A DNA stretch of 64,000 bases from Nitrospirota bacterium (lineage in GTDB: Bacteria; Nitrospirota; Thermodesulfovibrionia; Thermodesulfovibrionales; UBA6898). Made by a program: the position numbers and the translations under genes. The stretch spans positions 1 to 64,000 of the forward strand of contig JAJXTV010000019.1 of assembly GCA_021783515.1 (NCBI GenBank), given 5' to 3'. Position 1 is the first letter of the stretch; every line of letters begins with the position of its first letter. The notes below the pieces were generated by a model, which saw nothing but the letters and a program-made list of their open reading frames with translations, was not told where the DNA came from and made no database searches. Below, in pieces: positions 44,848-53,843 of this stretch.

Positions 44848-47800
44848 GTGCCGAAGAGAGAAGACATTAAGAGTATATTGATCATAGGCTCCGGACCCAT
44901 CGTGATCGGCCAGGCCTGCGAGTTCGACTATTCCGGCACCCAGGCCTGCAAGGCCCTGCGGGACGAGGGGTATCGCGTCATCCTCGTCAACTCCAACCCC
45001 GCCACGATTATGACCGACCCCGAGACGGCCGATGCGACGTATATCGAGCCGCTCACCGCGGAGATCCTCGAACTGATCATCGAGAAGGAGCGGCCGGACG
45101 CGGTCCTGCCTACGATGGGCGGGCAGACGGCGCTGAATCTTACGGTTGAACTGGCCGAAAAAGGGGTATTCGAAAAATACGGAGCCGAGCTGATAGGCGC
45201 GAAGCTCCCAGCCATCAAGAAGGCCGAGGACAGGGAGCTCTTCAAGGAGGCGATGGCGAAGATAGGGCTCGAAGTGCCCAAAAGCGCGGCGGTGACCAGC
45301 GTCAAGGAAGGGACGGAGGCGGTGCGGGAGCTCGGTTTTCCCGCGATCCTGAGGCCGGCCTTTACGCTCGGGGGGACCGGCGGCGGCATCGCCTATAACC
45401 AGGAAGAGTTCGTGGAGCTCCTCGATAAGGGGCTGAAGCTGAGTCCCGTCAGTCAGGTGCTGATCGAGGAGTCGGCGCTCGGCTGGAAGGAGTACGAGCT
45501 CGAGGTAATGCGCGACAGGACGGACAACGTCGTGATCGTCTGCTCGATAGAGAACTTCGATCCGATGGGAGTCCATACGGGAGACTCGATAACGGTCGCC
45601 CCGGCCCAGACCCTCACCGACAAGGAATACCAGAGGATGAGGGACGCCTCGATCGCGATTATCCGCGAGATCGGCGTGGATACGGGCGGTTCGAATATCC
45701 AGTTCGCCCTGAACCCGGAAAACGGAAGGATGGTCGTGATCGAGATGAACCCCAGGGTATCGAGAAGCTCCGCGCTTGCCTCGAAGGCCACCGGCTTTCC
45801 GATCGCGAAGATCGCGGCGAAGCTCGCGGTGGGGCTGACGCTCGATGAGATCAGAAATGACATCACGCGGGAGACGCCGGCGTCGTTCGAGCCGGCGATC
45901 GACTATGTGGTGACGAAATTCCCCCGGTTTGCCTTTGAGAAGTTCCCCGAGGCCGACCCGGTCCTGACCACGCAGATGAAATCGGTCGGGGAGGTGATGT
46001 CGATCGGGCGGACGTTCAGGGAGTCGCTGCAGAAGGCGCTCAGGAGCCTCGAATGCGGAAGCTATGGGCTGGAAGAGGTCGGCGGCGACAGCGAGAGGAT
46101 CAGAAGCAAGCTCAAGGTCCCGGGGGTCGAGCGGTTCTGGTACGTCGCCCAGGCGCTCCGGTCCGGGATGAGCGTCGATGCTGTATATGAAGACACTGCG
46201 ATAGACCGGTGGTTCCTGAGTCATATGAAGGAGATTGTAGAGATGGAGGAGCGGATCAGGACGGCCGGCAGGGGAGGGGTCACCCCGGCCCTGCTTCGCG
46301 AGGCGAAGGAGTGCGGGTTTTCGGACAAGAGGTTTTCCCAGTTGACGGGGACCGATGAGGCGGGAATCAGGAGTCTGCGGAAGGCGGAGAATATCCGTCC
46401 CGTCTACAAGATGGTCGACACCTGCGCCGCAGAGTTCGAGGCGTATACGCCCTATCTCTACTCGACATACGAAAGACCGTTTTATACCATCGCGACCGGT
46501 AGGGGCGGGGTCACCCCGCCCCCACAGCCCGAGTCCGAAGCGGCCCCTACGGACAGGAAGAAGATCGTGATTCTCGGGTCGGGCCCCAACAGAATAGGCC
46601 AGGGGATCGAGTTCGACTACTGCTGCGTTCATGCGGTATTTGCGCTCCGGGAACTCGGCTACGAGGCGATTATGGTCAACTGCAACCCCGAGACGGTCTC
46701 TACCGACTACGACACCTCGGACAGGCTCTATTTCGAGCCGCTCACGATCGAGGACGTCCTGAATATCCTCGATCGCGAAAAGCCCGAGGGGGTGATCGTC
46801 CAGTTCGGGGGCCAGACCCCGCTGAAGCTCGCTGTCCCTCTCGAAAAGGAAGGCATCCGGATACTCGGGACCTCTCCCGATTCGATCGACAGGGCCGAAG
46901 ACAGAAAGCGGTTCAAGGCGCTCCTGCACAAGCTCGATCTGCGGCAGCCCGAGAGCGGGACGGCGATGTCCGTCGAAGAGGCGGTCGAAGCGGCCCGGAA
47001 GATCGGGTACCCGGTCATGGTGAGGCCTTCCTATGTCCTGGGGGGCAGGGCAATGGAGATCGTCTATGACGAGGACTCGATCCGGAACTATATGGAGCGG
47101 GCGGTGAAGGCCTCGCCGGAGCATCCGATCCTTGTCGATAAATATCTGAGCGATGCCGTGGAAGTCGACGTCGACGCGGTCTCGGACGGTGGGGACGTGG
47201 TGGTCGGCGGCGTGATGGAGCATATCGAAGAGGCCGGCATCCATTCGGGGGACTCCGCCTGTTCGCTCCCCCCGTATTCGCTCAGCGCCGAAATCACGGA
47301 GGAGATCAAGCGTCAGACGAAGGCCCTGGCGAAGGAGCTGGGGGTCATCGGCCTGATGAATGTCCAGTTTGCGGTGAAGAAAGACGAGATCTATATCCTG
47401 GAGGTGAACCCGAGGGCGTCCCGGACGATCCCGTTTGTGAGCAAGGCGACGGGCGTTTCGCTCGCGAAGATCGCGGCGAAGGTGATGACCGGAAAGACGC
47501 TTCGGGAACTGGGGCTCACGACCGAAAAGACGATCCCGCATGTCGCGGTGAAGGAGGCGGTCTTTCCGTTCGACAAGTTCCCCGGCGTCGACACGATCCT
47601 GGGCCCCGAGATGAAGTCCACCGGAGAGGTGATGGGGATCGACGAGGACTTCGGGAGGGCGTTTGCGAAGTCCCAGATCGCGGTGAACAACAGGATCCCG
47701 CTTTCCGGCAAGATCGTGATCAGCATCAGGGACGAGGACAAGCCAGGCATATGCGATCTCGTCAGGAGGCTCTACGCCGTCGGCTTCTCGGTGATCGCGA

Positions 47801-48105
47801 CCAAGGGCACCGCTGCCTTCCTCGATGAAAAGGGGCTTCCGGTCGAGGTGATCAACAAGGTCGCCGAGGGAAGGCCCCATATCGTCGACCTGATCAAGAA
47901 CAAGGAGATCGTCTTCGTCATCAACACGGTGAGCGGAGCGCAGGCGCAGAAGGACTCGTTTTCGATCAGGCGCAGTGCGCTCCAGTACGGCGTGCCGTAC
48001 ACCACGACGGTGGCCGGCGCCCGCGCGGTCGTCTGCGCGATCGAATCGCTCAAGAAAGAGACTATCAGCATCAAGTCGATCCAGGAGTATCACCGGAAGG
48101 GGTAG
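44848..48105 (+). CDS. carB: Carbamoyl-phosphate synthase large subunit, with repeat-derived insertion
   Basis: A 1085-residue enzyme with two ATP-grasp halves and a C-terminal MGS-like allosteric domain. Family blocks are intact in both halves ([67 protein letters not shown]). Between YSTYE and the second-half start, about 17 extra residues (including [12 protein letters not shown]) come from a GC-rich palindrome. The same peptide GRGGVTP also occurs 70 residues earlier, at a related palindrome. The start is GTG after GAGAGG. The length otherwise fits the family. Confidence 0.97.
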   Translation: MPKREDIKSILIIGSGPIVIGQACEFDYSGTQACKALRDEGYRVILVNSNPATIMTDPETADATYIEPLTAEILELIIEKERPDAVLPTMGGQTALNLTVELAEKGVFEKYGAELIGAKLPAIKKAEDRELFKEAMAKIGLEVPKSAAVTSVKEGTEAVRELGFPAILRPAFTLGGTGGGIAYNQEEFVELLDKGLKLSPVSQVLIEESALGWKEYELEVMRDRTDNVVIVCSIENFDPMGVHTGDSITVAPAQTLTDKEYQRMRDASIAIIREIGVDTGGSNIQFALNPENGRMVVIEMNPRVSRSSALASKATGFPIAKIAAKLAVGLTLDEIRNDITRETPASFEPAIDYVVTKFPRFAFEKFPEADPVLTTQMKSVGEVMSIGRTFRESLQKALRSLECGSYGLEEVGGDSERIRSKLKVPGVERFWYVAQALRSGMSVDAVYEDTAIDRWFLSHMKEIVEMEERIRTAGRGGVTPALLREAKECGFSDKRFSQLTGTDEAGIRSLRKAENIRPVYKMVDTCAAEFEAYTPYLYSTYERPFYTIATGRGGVTPPPQPESEAAPTDRKKIVILGSGPNRIGQGIEFDYCCVHAVFALRELGYEAIMVNCNPETVSTDYDTSDRLYFEPLTIEDVLNILDREKPEGVIVQFGGQTPLKLAVPLEKEGIRILGTSPDSIDRAEDRKRFKALLHKLDLRQPESGTAMSVEEAVEAARKIGYPVMVRPSYVLGGRAMEIVYDEDSIRNYMERAVKASPEHPILVDKYLSDAVEVDVDAVSDGGDVVVGGVMEHIEEAGIHSGDSACSLPPYSLSAEITEEIKRQTKALAKELGVIGLMNVQFAVKKDEIYILEVNPRASRTIPFVSKATGVSLAKIAAKVMTGKTLRELGLTTEKTIPHVAVKEAVFPFDKFPGVDTILGPEMKSTGEVMGIDEDFGRAFAKSQIAVNNRIPLSGKIVISIRDEDKPGICDLVRRLYAVGFSVIATKGTAAFLDEKGLPVEVINKVAEGRPHIVDLIKNKEIVFVINTVSGAQAQKDSFSIRRSALQYGVPYTTTVAGARAVVCAIESLKKETISIKSIQEYHRKG
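46270..46292. repeat. GGGGTCACCCC palindrome in carB, first copy
   Basis: AGGGGAGGGGTCACCCCGGCCCT, with core GGGG-TCA-CCCC (46276-46286), is read in frame as GRGGVTP. The related palindrome at 46502-46522 gives the same peptide. Confidence 0.55.
46499..46560. repeat. Palindromic repeat inserted in carB, second copy
   Basis: A perfect 9-bp palindrome GGGGCGGGG-TCA-CCCCGCCCC lies at 46502-46522. It is followed by a stretch rich in CCC and ending near GCGGCCCCTACGG. It encodes most of the 17-residue insertion between the two CarB halves. Confidence 0.8.
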
Positions 48106-48268
48106 GGTTGCGTCGATGCCCGGCGACGGGCGGGCGGCGGGAGAAAACGCTGCCCACGAGGGACTGCCCTGATCTCTTCTGTCTTGCATATCCCCCCTTC
48201 TCGTGGTATTTTTCTTAGTATCACCACAGGTACTGTCCTGAATCGCTGACTGCATCCGGAGGTTGATC

Positions 48269-49579
48269 ATGTCCACGATAGACGAAAGACTCCCCCTGCT
48301 CCAAAACGCGCCGATCGACGGGAAGGTCGTGCTCGTCCGGTTCGACCATAATGTCGTCAAAAACGGCGTCATCAGGGACCCCTACCGCATCGACCGGACC
48401 CTCGGCACGCTCTACAACATCGTCGAGAGGGGCGGCCGCCCGGTCCTGATGACCCACATAGGCAGGCCGAAGGACAAGAAGACGGGCGAGATCAAATGCC
48501 GGGAGGAGGAGTCGGTCAGGCCGATCGTCGATTACCTCGAGCGCAAGCTCCACATCAAATTCCATATCCCCGACTTCGCCGCCGGACCCGCCTGCGGCAT
48601 AACCGGCATCGACACTTCGATCAACCACGCCATCAGGGCGCTTCGGGAAAGGCGGATCGGCGGCATCTATCTGCCGAACACCCGCTGGTTCCAGGCCGAA
48701 GAGGCGGCTGACGGCGAGGCGCGCGATAAACTCGCCCACCAGCTTGCGGGACTCGCAGACCTTTTCGTCAACGACGCCTTCGGCTCCTGGCAGCCGCATG
48801 TCACTACGTTCGATATCACCAAATATCTGCCGTCCTTCGCCGGCTTTCTAATGCAGGAAGAGATCGTAAACCTCGACTATGTGCTCAGCCCCGGAAGGCC
48901 GTTTACGGCGGTCGTGGCCGGCTCGAAATACGATACAAAGATAGGGCCCCTCTATGCGATCTACAAGAAAGCGGACAGGCTTATCCTGGGCGGGGTGATC
49001 TACAATACCTTTCTCTGCGCAAAATACGGCGTCAGGATTGCAGGGGTTGCGGAAAAGGACATCGAAGCGGCCAGAGAGCTGGTGGCGATGGATGCGAAAG
49101 GCGGAAAGATCGTGGAGCTCCCCAACGTCGTCGAATCGGATGTCCTCGAAGGCAAGGTCGCGGGCCGGTTCAGGACCCTCTCGCTGAAGGACTTCAAAAA
49201 GGGCAACAGCTACGGCTACATCCTCGACATCGACAGGGAGTCGTTTTCGGACAAGGCGGTCCTTGACGCGATCCTCCATTCGAGCACGATCTTCGTCAAC
49301 GCGGTCATGGGGCTCACCCCGCATTTTTACGACGGCTCCCAGGCGCTCGACGAGACGATCGACCGGAATACCCATGCCAAGAAACTCTACGGCGGCGGCG
49401 ACACGCTTCAGGAGTTCAAGGATCTCTGCCCGGGTCTTTACCTTTCGGTCCTCGATAATGCACAATATTATTTTTTCACGGGCGGGGGAACGGTCCTGAC
49501 CGCAATCGAGCAGGGCACTCCGTACGGACTGAAGCCGGTGCAGGCGCTGATCGAAAACGGGGGAAGGATTCCCTTTTAA
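48269..49579 (+). CDS. Divergent phosphoglycerate kinase homologue
   Basis: A 436-residue protein of the PGK family, which moves phosphate between 1,3-bisphosphoglycerate and ADP. The family blocks are present but altered: VRFDHNVVKNG for VRxDFNVP, MTHIGRPK for SHLGRP, NDAFGSWQPHVT for NDAFGxAHRAH, GSKYDTKIG for GGAKVSDKI, and GGGDTLQE near the C-terminus. TGGGTVLTAIEQG replaces the usual STGGGASLELLEG. The start is ATG 48269 with GGAGGTTGATC upstream. It may be the working PGK or a specialised relative. The PPi-type phosphofructokinase gene follows 280 bp downstream. Confidence 0.85.
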   Translation: MSTIDERLPLLQNAPIDGKVVLVRFDHNVVKNGVIRDPYRIDRTLGTLYNIVERGGRPVLMTHIGRPKDKKTGEIKCREEESVRPIVDYLERKLHIKFHIPDFAAGPACGITGIDTSINHAIRALRERRIGGIYLPNTRWFQAEEAADGEARDKLAHQLAGLADLFVNDAFGSWQPHVTTFDITKYLPSFAGFLMQEEIVNLDYVLSPGRPFTAVVAGSKYDTKIGPLYAIYKKADRLILGGVIYNTFLCAKYGVRIAGVAEKDIEAARELVAMDAKGGKIVELPNVVESDVLEGKVAGRFRTLSLKDFKKGNSYGYILDIDRESFSDKAVLDAILHSSTIFVNAVMGLTPHFYDGSQALDETIDRNTHAKKLYGGGDTLQEFKDLCPGLYLSVLDNAQYYFFTGGGTVLTAIEQGTPYGLKPVQALIENGGRIPF

Positions 49580-49632
49580 TGGGGACAGTTCCTGACGATG
49601 CATACGGGAGAGAAGGATAACCCTATCGGCGT

Positions 49633-49815
49633 ATACCGGCGGGCAGGGCGTCCCTCAAGTCCTCTTGATGCGATAGGATTCGAGGCAGCATGGCGTCGAG
49701 AAGAGAGGGTATCACTACACGTGCATCCTGCTTGGGAACTGCCCGGCGTGGCTTCCGATGCGCTAAGGGATCGCTGCAGAAGGCTTTGCGGACCGCTCTC
49801 CCCGCCTGCGTGGCG
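49633..49815. repeat. Dispersed intergenic repeat, copy B (upstream of phosphofructokinase)
   Basis: Collinear with copy A at 17851-18040: CCGGCGGGCAGGGCG, TCTTGATGCGATA, GCAGCATGGCGTCGAG and GGCGTGGCTTCCGATGCGCTAAGGGATCGCTGC. It ends about 45 bp before the phosphofructokinase ATG. Differences are spread evenly, as expected for an old repeat or a conserved structured RNA. Confidence 0.75.
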
Positions 49816-49862
49816 ATAGCGATACTGCTGAAGAGTTAACTTATCTCATAAAAGGAGGTCGT

Positions 49863-51077
49863 ATGGCATCCATCAGGAGAATCGGAATTATCACCAGCGG
49901 AGGTGACTGCGGCGGACTGAACGCGGTGATTAAAGGGGTGGCGAAGGAAGCCGCCGCCCACGGCATTGAACCGGTCATCATCCCCAACGGCTACGCAGGG
50001 CTCTATAATCTCGTCGACTTCGGGAAGGTGACGACGCTGAGCGGGGAGCGGACGGCGAAGATCGACGCGACAAGGGCAGGATCGGAGGCGGGCCACTCGC
50101 GGGTGAAGATCAAGAAGATCGAGGACCCGAACAAATACGAACGGATAAAGAGCGGGCTGAAAAAGTTCGGCATCGACGGCCTCGTCATAAGCGGCGGCGA
50201 CGATACCGGCAGCGTCGTGGTCGATCTGGGCTCCCAGGGGATCCCCTGCGTGCATGTGCCCAAGACGATGGACCTGGACCTGCAGCCTTACAGCGTCGGC
50301 GGCGATTCGGCGATCGCCAGGATCGCTGCCTTCGCGAACGACCTCAAGACGACCGGCATGAGCCATAACCGCATCCTGGTGCTCGAGGTCTTCGGCCGGT
50401 ATGTCGGCCACACCGCCTTTCGCGGCGGGGTCGGAGCCGAGGCCGACTGTATCCTGATCCCCGAGATACCCGTCGATTTCGACGTCGTGTATCAGCATGT
50501 CAAGGGCACGTATTTCCCCCGTGTGCTGGGCAGCGACGTGAGGGCCGGCACCTACGTGATCGTGGTGGCGGAAGGGCTCAAAAACGCAAGCGGAGAGATG
50601 CTCTATGACGAGTCGGCCGGGGTCGACGCCTTCGGCCACAAGAAGCTTGCCGGCGCCGGCAAATACGTGAAACAGCAAATAGAAAAGAGGATGAAGGCCG
50701 ACCCCGAGGTAGAGAAGTTTATGAAGGGTTCGGGGATGTATGTGCCCGGGGTCTATCTGATACCGGAGGTGAGAGACGTGACGCCCGGCCATCTGGTGCG
50801 CTCGGGAAATTCCTCGGCATACGACGTGAACTTCGGCTACCGCGCGGGGGCCGCAGCGGTGCTGATGATGCTCGCCGGAAAGACAGGCAATACCGTCGTC
50901 AACGTTGTCGGCAAGAGGATCGAATATGTCCCGACCGCGGAGGCGATCAAAAGAAGAGAGGTTGACGTGACCGAGGTTGCTCTTTTTGAAGGCCTCGGCG
51001 TCTGCTTCGGCAGGAAGCCGGAGAAGTTCGAATACGAGTTTTCAGAGGCGAAGGGGCGGATCGAAAGACACGTATAA
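49863..51077 (+). CDS. 6-phosphofructokinase, probably pyrophosphate-dependent
   Basis: A 404-residue PFK-family enzyme. It opens GIITSGGDCGGLNAVIKG. The phosphoryl-donor loop reads GGDD (G111-D114) where ATP enzymes have GGDG; Asp here is associated with pyrophosphate use. The substrate motif VPKTMDLDL corresponds to PKTIDND and has Leu in place of one Asn. The MGRxxGH-type helix is VFGRYVGHTA. An AAAAGGAGG ribosome site precedes the ATG. A PPi enzyme would run glycolysis reversibly. Confidence 0.9.
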   Translation: MASIRRIGIITSGGDCGGLNAVIKGVAKEAAAHGIEPVIIPNGYAGLYNLVDFGKVTTLSGERTAKIDATRAGSEAGHSRVKIKKIEDPNKYERIKSGLKKFGIDGLVISGGDDTGSVVVDLGSQGIPCVHVPKTMDLDLQPYSVGGDSAIARIAAFANDLKTTGMSHNRILVLEVFGRYVGHTAFRGGVGAEADCILIPEIPVDFDVVYQHVKGTYFPRVLGSDVRAGTYVIVVAEGLKNASGEMLYDESAGVDAFGHKKLAGAGKYVKQQIEKRMKADPEVEKFMKGSGMYVPGVYLIPEVRDVTPGHLVRSGNSSAYDVNFGYRAGAAAVLMMLAGKTGNTVVNVVGKRIEYVPTAEAIKRREVDVTEVALFEGLGVCFGRKPEKFEYEFSEAKGRIERHV

Positions 51078-51101
51078 CATCTTTCCCTGCTTTTCCTGCG
51101 G

Positions 51102-51141
51102 AAAAAAGAAGGGGCCTGATGATCCAGGCCCCTTCTTTTTT
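51102..51141. terminator. Bidirectional terminator, 17-bp perfect stem
   Basis: AAAAAAGAAGGGGCCTG (51102-51118) and its exact complement (51125-51141) flank an ATGATC loop. The A-run and T-run make it work in both directions between the phosphofructokinase (+) and DsbC-like (-) genes. Confidence 0.95.
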
Positions 51142-51189
51142 GCAGTGCGTTCCCTCACAACTCGCCTGGGAGCGTCCCTTTCTCCCCGG

Positions 51190-51960
51190 CTATTTCCTGT
51201 CGATCAGCGCCTCGATCGCCTTTGCGTCCCGATAGCCCGAAACGACCCTGCCGTCCGGCATCACAAGGGCCGGAGTGCCGGAGATGCCGAGCTTCTTGCC
51301 GAGTTTGAGGTCCTCGTCGATTACCTGCGTCTTGCATTTCGGCGCGGGCAGCGGCTTTTTCTCATAGGCCTCCTCGAGGAGCTTGAGGGATTTTTCGCAG
51401 ACGATTGTCTTGGCCTTTTCCGCGGAGCCTTTGTGGATCGGCAGCGGGAACATCTTGATGTAAAACGCGATGTCCTTTCTCTGAGCCACGACCTTCTTCA
51501 ACTCCTGATGGAGCTTTGCGCAGAACGGGCACTCGGGGTCGGTAAAGACGATGACCTTCTTTTTTGCGTTCCTGTCGCCCATCACGAGCGCGTCTCCCAT
51601 AGGTATCTGCGAGACGTTGACCCTGTTGAGGTCTTCTTCCCGCTCCCGGGTAAGGTTCTTTTTCCCTTTGATGTCGACGATCGAGCCGGAGATCAGATAC
51701 CGCTTGGTGATGTCGAGATAGACCGGCCCTTTTCTTCCGTTCGATTCGACATCGATTTCCCAAAGGGACTTCAGAGGGGTCATCCTGACGTCCATCACCT
51801 TTATCATGGGGGCGATCTCCTTCAGCAGCGCGGCCGCCTCCTCCTTTTTCAGCGTGTGACACTTCGCGCAGTTTTCACCCTTGTTGCTGAATCCGTAGGA
51901 AAGAGAAGCGGTGAAAAAAAGCAATGCCGTTACCATAATCACTATACTGCGGTGGCGCAT
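51190..51960 (-). CDS. DsbC-like thiol-disulfide protein with N-terminal CxxCH haem motif
   Basis: A 256-residue exported protein: signal peptide (about 1-23), a CAKCH motif (C31, C34, H35; DNA 51856-51870), a DsbC-type dimerisation-like region (about 60-115), and a thioredoxin-fold domain with active site CPFC (C144, C147) in FTDPECPFCAKLH, plus the cis-Pro loop SGTPALV. DsbC isomerases normally have no haem. CAKCH followed by TLKK resembles the start of a short c-type haem segment. The ATG at 51960 is fixed by GGGAGGTAATTTG. It may service multihaem cytochromes or be a redox-linked variant. Confidence 0.88.
   Translation of the reverse strand: MRHRSIVIMVTALLFFTASLSYGFSNKGENCAKCHTLKKEEAAALLKEIAPMIKVMDVRMTPLKSLWEIDVESNGRKGPVYLDITKRYLISGSIVDIKGKKNLTREREEDLNRVNVSQIPMGDALVMGDRNAKKKVIVFTDPECPFCAKLHQELKKVVAQRKDIAFYIKMFPLPIHKGSAEKAKTIVCEKSLKLLEEAYEKKPLPAPKCKTQVIDEDLKLGKKLGISGTPALVMPDGRVVSGYRDAKAIEALIDRK
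51856..51870 (-). other. c-type haem attachment motif in the DsbC-like protein
   Basis: Codons for C-A-K-C-H about eight residues after the predicted signal-peptide cleavage site. This is the canonical CxxCH form for covalent haem attachment, in an exported protein. Confidence 0.7.
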
Positions 51961-51995
51961 CAAATTACCTCCCAAAATTTCGTGGATGATTTGCG

Positions 51996-52703
51996 TTATC
52001 TGACATTCAGAAAGGGCTTCACGTCCTTCTGAAAGTCGAGACCCGAAAAGTATTCGCCGATCGCGGTCCGGTATTCGCCTATCGCCTTCATTGCCGCGGC
52101 TGCCAGGGCAAACCGCCGGGCCAGTCCCACCGTACCTCCGTTGGCCTTCAGCTCCCCGACGAACCCGGGGTACTGGGCCGGAGCGGTGAGGACCGCAATG
52201 CTGTGCCAGTTTTTTGCCGACGCCATCGTCATGGCCGGCCCGCCGATGTCGATGTTGACCCTTGCCGTCTCGGAAGTTGTTCCCCCTTTGGCGATTACCG
52301 AAGTAAAAGGATACAGGTTGCCGACGAAGACGTCGAAATATACGCCGGGGCCGCCGCCCATCGACGCGAGCGTCCGGTAAAGATACCCCTCGTGCGCCGG
52401 GTTCCCTCTTTCGGCGAGCAGTCCGGCGTGAATCTTCGGATGGAGCGTCTTGACGAGCCCCCCTTCCATCTCGGGGGCGCCGGTGAATTCTTCGACCGAG
52501 AGGTAGTTTTTGGAGGCATCCTTCCCGAGGATCTCGACGATCTTTTTGCCGGTGCCTCCGGTAGAGTAGAACTTCGCGTCTGGATTGACGTCGAGTATGC
52601 CCCTGACGAGGATGTCCAGCCCGTCCTTGTCGAAGACGCTCACCAGCACGTGGGAGGGCTTTATCAGGTCGACCACCTGGTAGATATTCTCTCTGATGCT
52701 CAT
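51996..52703 (-). CDS. Stand-alone IMP cyclohydrolase (PurH N-terminal domain)
   Basis: A 235-residue protein matching only the MGS-like inosinicase domain of PurH (SVFDKDGLDILVRGIL, YSTGGTGKKI, MEGGLVKTLHPKIHAGLL, NLYPF, NIDIGGPAMTMASAKN). It closes FAICAR to IMP, the last step of purine synthesis. Bifunctional PurH is about 510 residues. Here the frame stops normally at NVR with no AICAR transformylase domain downstream, so that activity must come from another gene. The start is ATG 52703 with GAGGGGAAATTG before it. Confidence 0.88.
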   Translation of the reverse strand: MSIRENIYQVVDLIKPSHVLVSVFDKDGLDILVRGILDVNPDAKFYSTGGTGKKIVEILGKDASKNYLSVEEFTGAPEMEGGLVKTLHPKIHAGLLAERGNPAHEGYLYRTLASMGGGPGVYFDVFVGNLYPFTSVIAKGGTTSETARVNIDIGGPAMTMASAKNWHSIAVLTAPAQYPGFVGELKANGGTVGLARRFALAAAAMKAIGEYRTAIGEYFSGLDFQKDVKPFLNVR

Positions 52704-52838
52704 CAATTTCCCCTCTTTCTTCTGTTATTTGCCCTGCAATTGCACAAATCCGATCGATCTGAGTCTCGCCCGATGAAAAACGGCCATGCCGTGGCCTCCG
52801 GGTCGGGCACAGTCAGCCGGACAATCGGGGGCCCGCTT

Positions 52839-53033
52839 TCAGGCCCTGTTGCAGGAGCGGCTTGATATCTTTTCCCAGGTCTTTTCGTCGATCTCGTCGA
52901 TGTAATCGGCTATGCCGAACCTCCTGCCGCAATCCATGCAGCGCAGAAAAACGCTGCGTCAGCCGAAGGACAGCTGCAGCGCGCCCCCGCATTGGCGGCA
53001 TTTCAGGCCCAGGTCATGGGTGCGATCCGACAT
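52839..53033 (-). CDS. Small dual-CXXC protein read through in-frame UGA: candidate selenoprotein
   Basis: From ATG 53033 the frame gives a 24-residue head with CRQC (12-15), a UGA (52959-52961), and then, in the same frame, RSVFLRCMDCGRRFG with a second CXXC (32-35) and an acidic tail to UGA at 52839; 64 residues with Sec at 25. Both halves look coding and the frame is intact, as in the known family of dual-CXXC small (seleno)proteins. Two hairpins can be drawn after the UGA: GCAGCG/CGCTGC directly, or a bulged 6-bp stem at +13 to +35 with a 10-nt loop having G second. No sel genes lie in this window. The alternative is a nonsense mutation. Confidence 0.5.
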
Positions 53034-53039
53034 GCCGGT

Positions 53040-53069
53040 ATTGTAGCGCATTCTGCGCTTTTTTGTGAA
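53040..53069 (-). promoter_or_regulatory. Candidate promoter of the dual-CXXC gene, with palindromic spacer
   Basis: On the minus strand TTCACA (53064-53069) and TACAAT (53040-53045) are 18 bp apart. The spacer contains the perfect palindrome GCGCA-GAA-TGCGC (53046-53058). The predicted start point is at or next to the ATG, implying a leaderless transcript. Confidence 0.4.
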
Positions 53070-53071
53070 CA

Positions 53072-53102
53072 TGGACAGACCCGCATCCTGTTGCAGTATA
53101 AT
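53072..53102 (+). promoter_or_regulatory. Candidate promoter of the metallo-hydrolase gene
   Basis: A perfect TATAAT (53097-53102) has TGGACA 19 bp upstream (53072-53077). It is divergent from the dual-CXXC promoter and about 100 bp before the hydrolase ATG. Confidence 0.4.
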
Positions 53103-53201
53103 TACGCTACACCCGTGCGATAAAGCGCGGATGCGGCCCTTTTGCCTCGCGGCCGCCTGCGTAACGCAAAAAATAGCCGCACGGATGAGGGGAAAACGGG
53201 T

Positions 53202-53843
53202 ATGCGTATCGAAGAGATCGTCGTCGGGCAACTTGACGTAAACTGCTTCGTCGTCTCGGAAGAGACTTCATCGGCAGCGGTTGTCATCGACCCCGGCGAT
53301 GAAGGCGAGCGGATTGCCGGGCTTCTCGACGGCAAGGGGCTGACACCGCACTATTTCGTCTTCACTCACGCTCACTATGATCATGTCTGCGCGGCGGCCG
53401 AGCTGAAAGCCCGGTACGGCGGCCGTATTGTGATGCACGAAGACGAGAAGGAAACCTATAGGATGACGAAGGAGCTCTGCATCTCCTGGGGATTCGGCGA
53501 AGAGGACTTTCCGCCGGCCGATATGATCGTCAGGGACGGCGACGAGGTAGCACTCGGCGGGCTGGCGTTCAGAGTCATCCATACTCCCGGTCACACCTCC
53601 GGCGGCATCTGCCTGTACGGGGGCGGGGTCTTGTTCACCGGCGATACTCTGTTTAAGGGGTCGGCGGGAAGGACCGACCTGCACGGCGGCGACAGGAATA
53701 TGCTGCTGACTTCCCTCCGGAAGCTTGCTTCCCTGCCGCCGGATACGACGGTCCTTTGCGGTCACGGAGACAAAACCACGATTGCAGAGGAACTGAAACA
53801 TAATCCTTTCCTGGGAGGCGGACGGTTCAGGATGATGCCGTGA
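53202..53843 (+). CDS. Metallo-beta-lactamase-fold hydrolase (glyoxalase II-like)
   Basis: A 213-residue MBL-fold hydrolase. The di-metal motif is FTHAHYDHVCAAAEL (HxHxDH), with later ligands in IHTPGHTSGGICL, FTGDTLF and VLCGHGDKT. It lacks the glyoxalase II C-terminal domain, so it is a short hydrolase acting on a thioester or similar. The ATG at 53202 (family start MRIEEIVVGQLDVNCF) is chosen over the longer frame from 53142. It overlaps the next gene (GTGA). Confidence 0.9.
   Translation: MRIEEIVVGQLDVNCFVVSEETSSAAVVIDPGDEGERIAGLLDGKGLTPHYFVFTHAHYDHVCAAAELKARYGGRIVMHEDEKETYRMTKELCISWGFGEEDFPPADMIVRDGDEVALGGLAFRVIHTPGHTSGGICLYGGGVLFTGDTLFKGSAGRTDLHGGDRNMLLTSLRKLASLPPDTTVLCGHGDKTTIAEELKHNPFLGGGRFRMMP

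Noticed and set aside
44761-48372. 1203-codon minus-strand frame opposite carB
   Set aside because: Shadow of carB; the Arg/Asp/His/Leu-heavy composition is typical of antisense high-GC frames.
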